A stretch of DNA of 37,559 bases, from the NCBI GenBank assembly GCA_022509005.1, contig JAFLUC010000016.1, positions 1 to 37,559 of the forward strand, in the 5' to 3' direction. Both the position numbers and the translations under genes were made by a program. This DNA comes from Oscillospiraceae bacterium. Its GTDB lineage: Bacteria; Bacillota; Clostridia; UBA1381. Of this stretch, positions 15,043-22,672 are shown in pieces; the first letter of the stretch is position 1; the number at the start of each line of letters is the position of its first letter. Below the pieces are notes generated by a model, which was given only the letters and a program-made list of their open reading frames with translations, was not told the DNA's origin and did not search any database.

Positions 15043-15543
15043 TTATATCAAATCAATACCATATCCATATACTCGTATGGTTTTCTTTGAGCTGTCTATA
15101 GCTGTCAATGCCGTGTCTGAACCGCAGCTTCCCGATAATCGAAAGCTTACTGCAAACGAGCCAGTACCGCTGCCTGACCCGTAATATACCGAATATGCCG
15201 CAAAAGAGCCGCTCCCGAATGTACCGGAGCCTAAACCCGATCCTGACGACACAAATGAGCCGCCTGAACCTGAGGATACCGCAGCAACCACTGTCATAGG
15301 TACTCTTGTATCTATTCCATATTCCGACTTGTATTGGGGATAGATCCCTTCAAAGCTCATCCCTGCAGCATCCGCTTCCCGGCGGCTGCACTGCACAATC
15401 ACCTTTACCGGACCGATCCTGTCAAAACTTACACCGTGTACCTTTGGTATGTTAAATACACCTGCACATAAAGTAATATGCCGGACTCCCTCAGTAATCG
15501 CTGTATCAAGCTCGCTCTGTCTGTAAACAATCGTGTCTGCCAT
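15043..15543 (-). CDS. Gly/Ser-rich protein, unknown function
   Basis: I do not recognise this 166-residue protein. Residues 1-80 form a compact-looking domain (VYRQSELDTAITEGVRHITLC, then IGPVKVIVQCSRREADAAGM and IYPQYKSEYG). Residues 88-145 are a low-complexity array of Gly/Ser units with interspersed aromatics (SGSGGSFVSSGSG, GSGTFGSGSFAAY), followed by a short beta-like tail. There is no signal peptide, so it is cytoplasmic or is incorporated into a structure such as a spore or surface layer by another route. It lies 64 bases after the stalk/leucine-rich-repeat gene and 11 bases before the U32 gene. The ribosome binding site (GGGG, 8 bases away) is modest. It shares Ser/Gly composition with the tail of the kinase two genes upstream. 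Confidence 0.7.
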   Translation of the reverse strand: MADTIVYRQSELDTAITEGVRHITLCAGVFNIPKVHGVSFDRIGPVKVIVQCSRREADAAGMSFEGIYPQYKSEYGIDTRVPMTVVAAVSSGSGGSFVSSGSGLGSGTFGSGSFAAYSVYYGSGSGTGSFAVSFRLSGSCGSDTALTAIDSSKKTIRVYGYGIDLI

Positions 15544-15607
15544 AACACTGCCCCTATCTCTTAATGCTATTAATCATATTTTAAATATATATTCAGTAAA
15601 CAAACAT

Positions 15608-16648
15608 TTATTCCGATTGATAATGTATCTCCGCAGACTTATATTTAGCTATTGAATCAGCCTTGACATTCGTCTCTGTTAAACCAATTCCTACCCACTG
15701 CATCCGAGTACCTGTATAGTATATATCTGTGATACTATTACAATCAGCAAATGCGCTCATCGCCATATAAACAACACTTTTCGGAATTCTTATACTTTTC
15801 AGCGAGCTGCAGCCCGATAAAGCATTTCCCTTTATTTTTTGCGCGCCGTTCGGCAGCTCTATACTCGACAGCGATTTACAACCGGCAAATGAATATTCTC
15901 CCAGATTGATTATTGTATCGCCTAATTCTACACTTTGCAATGATGTACAATTATAGAATGCATAATTACCGATTGATGTAACGCCGCTGTCTATAACTAC
16001 CTTTTGTATATCTTTTCCTGCATATGCCGGCAGATTATCTGATGAATAATCCCACATATCACCGGTTCCGCTTATTCTCAGAACTCCTTTATTAACCTTA
16101 TATGTCAGATTATCTCCGCATCTGTTATAATCAACCGTGACAGTCTTGGTTTCCGGTATCCAGCCTACATCTGCGCCCATAGTTTCGGCAATTATACGCA
16201 CCGGTACAAGTGTACAGTCTGTTTCGTCAATGTACGGTGCTTCAGGCATATGATATTCTTCCGCTACTACAAGCAGCTTGTTTGGATCTGTGCTTTCCTC
16301 ATATACGCTGTTTTTTGATTTATACAATGAATGTGAACCAAGATAGAGGTCTATTCTTATGTCCTCATCTGATTTTATTGCCCATATTCTGAACCACTCT
16401 TCACCCGATTCATTTGTTCCCTTATTGTATGAAACAGAGAATCCGAGTGCCTCAAATATGAGTCTGAACGGAACCATTGTAGTACCGCTTCCTATTATTC
16501 TTGGGAAGCCTTCATCAAACACCAGTTTTTCGTCATTTACTACAATACTTATACCGTCATCAGCCGATACCGGAATTGTACAATAACTAAAAATCATCAC
16601 CGCGGATATCAGTACCGCAAATACTTTTTTTATATTTTTGATTAACAT
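15608..16648 (-). CDS. secreted stalk-domain and BspA-type leucine-rich-repeat protein
   Basis: A 346-residue exported protein. It has a signal peptide (about residues 1-29, ending PVSAD), then a copper-amine-oxidase N-terminal-like stalk domain (about 30-175; TMVPFRLIFEALGFSVSY and TLVPVRIIAETMGADVGW are its two hallmark repeats). BspA-type LRR_5 repeats follow from about 190 to 325 (SGVTSIGNYAFYNCTSLQSVEL and similar). Such domains mediate surface adhesion or ligand binding rather than oxidation; no catalytic residues are expected. The ATG at 16648 is chosen for AAGGAGG 9 bases upstream. The frame stays open to 17041 only because it reads through the kinase repeat DNA in another frame. It lies 31 bases after the kinase gene. 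Confidence 0.88.
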   Translation of the reverse strand: MLIKNIKKVFAVLISAVMIFSYCTIPVSADDGISIVVNDEKLVFDEGFPRIIGSGTTMVPFRLIFEALGFSVSYNKGTNESGEEWFRIWAIKSDEDIRIDLYLGSHSLYKSKNSVYEESTDPNKLLVVAEEYHMPEAPYIDETDCTLVPVRIIAETMGADVGWIPETKTVTVDYNRCGDNLTYKVNKGVLRISGTGDMWDYSSDNLPAYAGKDIQKVVIDSGVTSIGNYAFYNCTSLQSVELGDTIINLGEYSFAGCKSLSSIELPNGAQKIKGNALSGCSSLKSIRIPKSVVYMAMSAFADCNSITDIYYTGTRMQWVGIGLTETNVKADSIAKYKSAEIHYQSE

Positions 16649-16679
16649 ATTACATGTCCTCCTTAAAATTAAATATTTT

Positions 16680-18791
16680 TTAATCATATTGTCCGCCCTC
16701 ACCATACTGTGATCCGTGCGAAGCCGATGAGCCGCCGGAGCTGCTGCCGCTTGATGTACTGCCGCCGGAACTTCCGCTTGATGTGCTGCCTGATGAACTA
16801 CCTCCGCTTGATGTACCGCCTGACGAGCTCCTTCCGCTTGATGTGCTGCCTGATGAACTACCGCCGCTTGATGCGCTGCCCGATGAGCTTCTGCCGCTTT
16901 GAGTATTGGTTGAACGATTTGAAGATGTGCCGCCGGATGATTTGCTGCTTGATTTGTTACCAGAAGCCGAAGACGCGTTCCCGCTTGAACTACTCTTCCC
17001 CGCTGCACTGTTTGCCGCCGCGCTTTTTGCTGCCGCTTCATCAGCTGCTATCTGAACTGCGGTATTATAAGCTGTGTTCATATTATCCACTGCCGGCTGC
17101 ACTGTATCTGTATAATACTGCTTTGCAGCCTTCACATCATCTGATCTTTCAGTTGATTCTGCTTTTTCTTTAAAATTGTTTATTGCCGAAGTCAGCTCAT
17201 TCTCCTCATTGGTAAAGTGATCGTGATTGACGGTGTTATCATTCTGAGCCTTTTCAAGCACTGCATTGGCTTCAGATAACAATGTATCAAGCTCTGCCTG
17301 CCCTTCTTCGACTTCCTTTTTTTCTTTTTCTGACATGACAACCGTTACTTTAATTGTGCCGCTGTAGATATTTGTTTCTTTCTTGGAAGTGTCCGCACTA
17401 TATTCATATGTAATTTCAGCCGATCCGACGTCTGAACATAAAATATATATTTCTCCATCTTCATTGACAATTTGCACTACATCGGTATTGCTGCTTTCGG
17501 CATTGATGTCAGCTTCGCTCTCCAAAGACAAAACATCAAGTATTGCCTTTTTACTGCCGTCCTCAAGCTCAAGCTCAATATCATCTGAAACGATTTTATT
17601 TTCTATATGACTGTTTTCTTCTCCGTCTGTATGACTGCCGATTATTTTATAAGCTGCTATACCGATTCCTGCAATAACCGCGATAATGCACAAAATGCAT
17701 ATCGTCACACGAATACCTTTTTTACCCTTGTTATTTCCGGAAGTATTTGTTCTTTTTTCCTTTTTCTGTTTCGTATTTTTTTCTTCTCTATTCAGATTCG
17801 GATTCGTGTTCGGATTCAGATTCGGATTCGTATAACCTGTATTTACCGGATTAATACCGATAAATACCGATGACTTTTTTCTCTTTAAAAGCCTTTCAAG
17901 ATCTGATCTCATATCTTTGGCATTACTGTAACGATCCTGAGGAGAATACGCGCAGGCCTTCATTATGATCCTCGCAAGTTCATCCCCCGCATTGGCAGGT
18001 CTCGGGATAGGCTCTCCTGTCATGCGCCTTGCCATCGCGCTTTCGCCATTTGCAAATGTTCTGTCAGTTCTGAATGGTTCCATGTTATTGTTAAGTAATC
18101 TGTACATAACAATTCCCAATGAATATATATCAACACTTGCATTGTATTCCTGACCTTTATATATCTCCGGCGCCATATATGTATATGTACCCTTTTGAGA
18201 AAGACCTCCTGAGGTTTTCTCCAAGGTTCTGGCAACACCAAAATCACCAAGCTTAAAATCACCTATATCAGACATAAAAATATTACTCGGTTTTATATCT
18301 CTGTGTATAATATTGTGATTACGGCAGACTTCAAGTGCCTTGCAGATATCTATGCCAAGCTTGATAACATCCTGCGAGTTGGGGGCATGCTGGGAAAAAT
18401 ACTGATTCATAGGAGTAAGAAGCTCCATTCTTATAAATATATCCCAGCCTATGCCTTCACTTCTTTTTACAACATCATGGTCCTCATAGCTCACAATATT
18501 ACTGTGTCCTCTGAGCTTTGACATGATCTGAAACTCTTTAATGAACTCTTCAACAAAGCCGTAGAAATATGATGTAACGCTCTGCTCATCAAGATCATAG
18601 TTGTCCTCACGATAGCTTCGAAGCTCGTTTTCATTGTTCGGAATTGATATAACCTTAAGAGCAGATTTCATATTGCTGAAATCTTTTCGTTCAATCTCGA
18701 AAACAGTTCCGTAAGCGCCTCGGCCGAGTTCTCTTGTTATACGCCATTTACCATCGATAGGCTCATATCTCTTGTAATCATTATCTGCCAT
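16680..18791 (-). CDS. transmembrane Ser/Thr protein kinase with Big-like ectodomain and Ser/Gly tail
   Basis: A 703-residue Hanks-type kinase. The cytoplasmic kinase domain spans about 16-300, with the glycine loop GRGAYG (23-28), Lys46, the HRDIKPSN catalytic loop (163-170) and DFG (183-185), all intact. A juxtamembrane region with an Asn/Pro repeat (about 321-334) leads to one membrane segment (about 360-384). The outside part has a Big_2-like beta domain (about 400-480), a helical region (about 485-590) and a Ser/Gly/Thr repeat tail (about 596-703). PASTA repeats, usual in PrkC/Stk kinases, are missing, and no PP2C phosphatase is adjacent. The ribosome binding site is AGGAGGTGAT. It lies 20 bases after the glucosaminidase gene. 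It probably senses the envelope. Confidence 0.9.
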   Translation of the reverse strand: MADNDYKRYEPIDGKWRITRELGRGAYGTVFEIERKDFSNMKSALKVISIPNNENELRSYREDNYDLDEQSVTSYFYGFVEEFIKEFQIMSKLRGHSNIVSYEDHDVVKRSEGIGWDIFIRMELLTPMNQYFSQHAPNSQDVIKLGIDICKALEVCRNHNIIHRDIKPSNIFMSDIGDFKLGDFGVARTLEKTSGGLSQKGTYTYMAPEIYKGQEYNASVDIYSLGIVMYRLLNNNMEPFRTDRTFANGESAMARRMTGEPIPRPANAGDELARIIMKACAYSPQDRYSNAKDMRSDLERLLKRKKSSVFIGINPVNTGYTNPNLNPNTNPNLNREEKNTKQKKEKRTNTSGNNKGKKGIRVTICILCIIAVIAGIGIAAYKIIGSHTDGEENSHIENKIVSDDIELELEDGSKKAILDVLSLESEADINAESSNTDVVQIVNEDGEIYILCSDVGSAEITYEYSADTSKKETNIYSGTIKVTVVMSEKEKKEVEEGQAELDTLLSEANAVLEKAQNDNTVNHDHFTNEENELTSAINNFKEKAESTERSDDVKAAKQYYTDTVQPAVDNMNTAYNTAVQIAADEAAAKSAAANSAAGKSSSSGNASSASGNKSSSKSSGGTSSNRSTNTQSGRSSSGSASSGGSSSGSTSSGRSSSGGTSSGGSSSGSTSSGSSGGSTSSGSSSGGSSASHGSQYGEGGQYD
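16737..16893 (+). repeat. tandem repeat encoding the kinase Ser/Gly tail
   Basis: Degenerate 30-base units are arranged as a 60-base higher repeat. 16771-16800 and 16831-16860 are identical over 30 bases, and the units between and after them differ at a few positions. Read on the minus strand they encode repeated SSSG(S/G)TSSG motifs. This kind of array is prone to length change between strains. Confidence 0.85.
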
Positions 18792-18811
18792 TGTAGCATC
18801 ACCTCCTGTTC

Positions 18812-20590
18812 TTAATATGATATTGTTATTGCATTTGAACCTGCATATACAGGGATCTCATACGATATCTGCGCACCCGGCAGTTGGGCAAACAGTTTTT
18901 CAAGCAATACAGCCTGGGCAGTTGCCCAAGTTATATCCGAAGCATACAAGTGCTGACCCGGATTATCCGGATTCCAGCGCATCTTATAGAGCGTATTCTG
19001 TCGTCCATTTGGACTGTTAATATACATCTCGCTTATCCATTTTGCTCCGCCCTTAATGGCAGCGTCAACACTGGTCCAGCCAAGCTCGTATGCTTTCGCT
19101 GTCGCTGTTGCTATAGTATCAGTATCGGTTGCTCTTATACCATATACATTGTATACGCGAGTACCGTTTATCAATACTCCATTTGCGAGCTGAGAGGTTC
19201 CGTATCCGGTCTCAACACAAGAATGAGCAACAAGATAGAGCTCGCTTATGTTGTATTCTCGCGCCGCCTCAATGAACACATCCGCCTTTCCGCTCAATAC
19301 TCCCTTGCCTTCGAGGAATGAGGCAAGCACATCACGGCTTATACCGTTATACTGTGAAAGGTCCATAAACTGATATTTATATGCGCCCTCGCCGAATTCG
19401 TTAGGATCAAGATACATTCTGACCTGTTCTCTTGTCGCGGCCTTTATTGACGAACCGTCATTATACTTAGGCGCCGCGCCCATCTGCATATCTGCCATCA
19501 TATCAAGCGAATGGGCATATGCGGTATATTTAATTCCACCTGTTATATTGTAGCTCGGGTTAATATCGATCTCCGGTCCTGCCGTTCCGCCTGTTACTGT
19601 AATCGTAATTGAATCCGACGGTCCGTCTGTACTCTTTGCTGTGATTTCTGCCGTACCGGCTTTAATCGCCTTGACTGTGCCTGTCTGTGACACTGTCGCG
19701 ACAGACGTATCAGAGGACGACCATCCTACATTCAGATTACGCGCATTTAAAGGTAAAACCGAGGCTAGTCCTGTCCATGTCTCACCTGTATTGAGCGTTA
19801 TATCATCCTTATTTACTATCTCAACAGATTGTGCCCTTATAACCTCATTTATTACATTTACAAAGCATTTTGCGGTATAGTTCCCGTCCTCAGTTGTTAT
19901 AACGATCTCTGTGAGTCCGGTTTTCCCCGGCTTAAGATGACCTGTCTGGTCAACAGTTACTATCTCCTCATCCTTTGATCTCCACTGTACCGCTGTATTT
20001 GAAGCATTTGCCGGAATGAGCGTTGCTTCAAGCCGCATTCCTGTATCAGTGGTATAAAGATTAACAGTGCTTTTATCAAGAAATACTCCTGTTACAGGCT
20101 GGATTATCTGAAGATAGGCTTTTGCCTGATTTCCTGTATAATCATTTTTAACCGTCAGCTCCACGCTTCCTGGATTCTTCACAATAATATTCCCCTGAGA
20201 ATCGATTTCAGCCACCGCAGGGTCCGAGGATATGAATTCTAATGTCCTGTCCTCAATTATTATAGGGTATAATTCAGCATCCAGCTTTAACGTCTCCTGT
20301 GCTCCGTCCTTCATCGTTACAGTATTTTCATACCATGAAAGGAATATTGCGCTTTTAGGCGCATCGCCCCTTAACATTCCCGTATCAAACATGGGAAACC
20401 TTGTTATTATATGGTCATACTCTGTTTTATTATACCGTTTGTGATCATTTACCGTCTTTATTGCAATCGAAGCAAAGACTATTATTATTATAAATGCCAC
20501 ACCAAGCACACACATTTTTTTTCGTGTCAGATGACGCTTAATATTTTTGTAGAGTTTCTTTATATGTGCCATGATAATTTTATTTAACAA
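18812..20590 (-). CDS. membrane-anchored Big_2 repeat protein with glucosaminidase domain
   Basis: A 592-residue exported protein with one N-terminal membrane segment (about 26-45) after a basic stretch. Three Big_2-type immunoglobulin-like domains follow (about 75-160, 165-250, 255-335; e.g. SSDTSVATVSQTGTVKAIKAGTAEITA), then a C-terminal LytD-type N-acetylglucosaminidase domain (about 345-570) with the likely catalytic Glu460 in VAHSCVETGYGTSQLANG. It should cleave the glycan strands of peptidoglycan outside the membrane. The start is TTG at 20590: ACGGAG lies 8 bases upstream, formed by the end of gatD, while the in-frame ATG at 20572 has no ribosome binding site. It begins 5 bases after gatD. 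Confidence 0.88.
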   Translation of the reverse strand: MLNKIIMAHIKKLYKNIKRHLTRKKMCVLGVAFIIIIVFASIAIKTVNDHKRYNKTEYDHIITRFPMFDTGMLRGDAPKSAIFLSWYENTVTMKDGAQETLKLDAELYPIIIEDRTLEFISSDPAVAEIDSQGNIIVKNPGSVELTVKNDYTGNQAKAYLQIIQPVTGVFLDKSTVNLYTTDTGMRLEATLIPANASNTAVQWRSKDEEIVTVDQTGHLKPGKTGLTEIVITTEDGNYTAKCFVNVINEVIRAQSVEIVNKDDITLNTGETWTGLASVLPLNARNLNVGWSSSDTSVATVSQTGTVKAIKAGTAEITAKSTDGPSDSITITVTGGTAGPEIDINPSYNITGGIKYTAYAHSLDMMADMQMGAAPKYNDGSSIKAATREQVRMYLDPNEFGEGAYKYQFMDLSQYNGISRDVLASFLEGKGVLSGKADVFIEAAREYNISELYLVAHSCVETGYGTSQLANGVLINGTRVYNVYGIRATDTDTIATATAKAYELGWTSVDAAIKGGAKWISEMYINSPNGRQNTLYKMRWNPDNPGQHLYASDITWATAQAVLLEKLFAQLPGAQISYEIPVYAGSNAITISY

Positions 20591-20595
20591 TATTT

Positions 20596-21321
20596 TTACT
20601 CCGTAAATCTTTTTACAATATATTCATTCGCCGTGTTCTCCAGCTTATCATCGAGCTCTGAAAGACCCTCAAATCCGGGATATTTATGCTTCAGAGCATT
20701 TCTAAGAATATAGTCGCACAGCTTCGGATTCTTAGGAAGAAGCGGTCCATGCAGATATGTTGCGACAACATTCTTGTAAACAACCCCTTCTACGCCTGAA
20801 TTTTCTTCGTTTCCATAGCCATAAACCACTCTTCCGAGCGGCTTATGAGAGCCTATATATGTTCTTCCGCCATGATTTTCAAATCCGACGATCTTCTGAT
20901 CAATAAAATCCGCTTCAAGAACTATATTGCCTATAAGACGCTTTTTGCCCTGCTCCGTATATATATCCAGTATTTCAAGCCCTTGTATTGTTTCATCCTC
21001 AAGCTTGTAATATTTACCGAGCAGCTGATAACCTCCGCATACGGCAACAAGTGAACCGCCGTTTTCAACAAAAGCATGAAGCTCCTGTTTATGTTCGAGA
21101 AGTCTTGAGCACACAATTTTCTGCTCTCGATCCGAGCCGCCGCCCAGAAATACTATATCTATATCCGATATATCAAAACCTGTATCATCACAGGTGTATG
21201 ATACAACCTCAGCTTCTATCCCGCGCCATAATAGTCTGCGTTTAAGACATTCAATATTCCCTCTGTCGCCGTAAAGGTTAAGGAGATCGGGATATAAATG
21301 CATTATTTTAATTTTCATCAT
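20596..21321 (-). CDS. gatD: lipid II isoglutaminyl synthase, glutamine amidotransferase subunit
   Basis: A 241-residue class I (triad type) glutamine amidotransferase of the CobB/CobQ-like family. The nucleophile Cys is in SLVAVCGGYQLLGKYY and the conserved His is in VVATYLHGPLLPKNP. Paired with MurT it supplies ammonia to convert D-Glu of the lipid II stem peptide to D-isoglutamine. The ATG overlaps the murT stop by 4 bases (ATGA). A second ATG one codon later (21318) is equally possible. Length and order match known murT-gatD operons. Confidence 0.93.
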   Translation of the reverse strand: MMKIKIMHLYPDLLNLYGDRGNIECLKRRLLWRGIEAEVVSYTCDDTGFDISDIDIVFLGGGSDREQKIVCSRLLEHKQELHAFVENGGSLVAVCGGYQLLGKYYKLEDETIQGLEILDIYTEQGKKRLIGNIVLEADFIDQKIVGFENHGGRTYIGSHKPLGRVVYGYGNEENSGVEGVVYKNVVATYLHGPLLPKNPKLCDYILRNALKHKYPGFEGLSELDDKLENTANEYIVKRFTE

Positions 21322-22649
21322 GCCTTCTCTCCCCTCTCAAGCTCCTTAAGCACAGCCTCAGTAGGATACAGCGCCGTATAGTTGACAAGCACATATACAA
21401 CCTCATTGTCTGTTTTAAGCGCGGCCTTAACTGCCTCCTTCATGCTGTCGGTCATCATATCCACATCAATACCGGCATATTTAAATCGCAGAGTTATATC
21501 ATAAACTCTTATTCCGGTTGTTGTAAGCGTATTTAGATTTTCATCCTTTATTTTATGGAAGTCAACATCCCACAGCCATGAAACATCTCTGCCGTCATTT
21601 GCGAGGTCATTGATCGCAATAATAACATCTTTTTTACGCTCATCCGTGTTAACGGTTGATATAGCCTGATTAAAGCCCGCGGGATTCTTTGAAAGACTAA
21701 GAATTACCGGCTTACTGAAGCTGAATTCCTGCATTCTGCCTATCTGTGGCTTATACGCTTTAAGCAGACCCGCAAAATCCTCTGTTCCCTCGCCCGCTAT
21801 ATCCATAGCGGCATAAACTGCGGCAAGATTATATATGTTATAGAAGCCCTTATAGTTGACCTCCATAGGCTTACCGTTTATCGAGAACCTTATTGGTGTT
21901 TTAAGCGATACGTCCTTTACGTCATATTGCGGACGAGGACGCGTGTAACCGCAGTTCGGGCAATTAAATTTTCCAAGCTGACTATAATGATAATACTCAA
22001 AATCAAGCTCCCGACCGCATATAGGACAGAAACGACCTTCCTTGGTATCATCCACCTGCGGGAGAACCTTTTCGGAGATCCCGTAATATGACGCGCTGAC
22101 TCCTTTTTCTCTGCCGAACTGTACGCAAAGCGGATCATCGGCATTCAAAACAAGCTTAACGTTTCCTGCCTCTTTTATAGCTCTCTTGATAATATCAACC
22201 GTAATGTCAATTTCACCGTAGCGGTCGAGCTGATCACGGAACAGATTTGTTATAACCATTATATCAGGCTTAACCTGTTTAAACACGATAGGAGTGTATG
22301 CCTCGTCTATCTCGAGACATGCGTAATCGGCGTCTATCTTTCCGAAAATGCTTGCGGCCTGCAGATATGCTGTCGCAACTCCGCTGAGCATATTGGCACC
22401 AAGTCTGTTGCAGAGCACTTTGTAGCCCTTTGCTTCAAGAGCGGATGCCATAAGATTGTTTGTTGTTGTTTTTCCGTTTGTTCCGCAGGTTACAATAACC
22501 TTCTTCTTTACAATTTTATTTATATCATTTACAAGAGTCGGGCATATTTTAAGTGCAAACGCGCCCGGACTTGATGAGGATTTTTTTCCTATAATTTTAC
22601 CGGCAACAGTAAGGAGCTTACCTGCCCATATAGCGATTAGCTTTCTCAA
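21318..22649 (-). CDS. murT: lipid II isoglutaminyl synthase, MurT subunit
   Basis: A 443-residue Mur-ligase-like ATPase. The P-loop TCGTNGKTTT lies near residue 55. A zinc ribbon is inserted in the central domain (CPICG...CPNCG), and the C-terminal DUF1727-type region includes NDLANDGRDVSWLWDVDF, whose Asp is required in characterised MurT. With GatD it amidates lipid II, which affects peptidoglycan crosslinking and resistance to lysozyme-type attack. The start is TTG at 22649: a stop codon (TAA) sits immediately upstream in frame, no ATG follows in the first codons, and GGGAGG lies about 11 bases away. It follows the clostripain-family gene by 23 bases. Confidence 0.93.
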   Translation of the reverse strand: MRKLIAIWAGKLLTVAGKIIGKKSSSSPGAFALKICPTLVNDINKIVKKKVIVTCGTNGKTTTNNLMASALEAKGYKVLCNRLGANMLSGVATAYLQAASIFGKIDADYACLEIDEAYTPIVFKQVKPDIMVITNLFRDQLDRYGEIDITVDIIKRAIKEAGNVKLVLNADDPLCVQFGREKGVSASYYGISEKVLPQVDDTKEGRFCPICGRELDFEYYHYSQLGKFNCPNCGYTRPRPQYDVKDVSLKTPIRFSINGKPMEVNYKGFYNIYNLAAVYAAMDIAGEGTEDFAGLLKAYKPQIGRMQEFSFSKPVILSLSKNPAGFNQAISTVNTDERKKDVIIAINDLANDGRDVSWLWDVDFHKIKDENLNTLTTTGIRVYDITLRFKYAGIDVDMMTDSMKEAVKAALKTDNEVVYVLVNYTALYPTEAVLKELERGEKA

Positions 22650-22672
22650 TTACCGCTGACCCTCCCTTTCGG

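Noticed and set aside
16737-16893. Regularly spaced repeats that could suggest a CRISPR array.
   Set aside because: Units are contiguous with no unique spacers and encode Ser/Gly repeats in frame with the kinase.
16649-17041. In-frame extension of the stalk/LRR gene by 131 codons of Arg, Gln, His and Ala-rich sequence.
   Set aside because: It reads the Ser/Gly repeat DNA of the kinase in another frame; the signal peptide and AAGGAGG ribosome binding site place the start at 16648.
16709-17173. Plus-strand open frame of 154 codons with Arg/Leu/Met/Cys repeats.
   Set aside because: It is antisense to the kinase repeat and stays open because of the repeat composition; no ribosome binding site.
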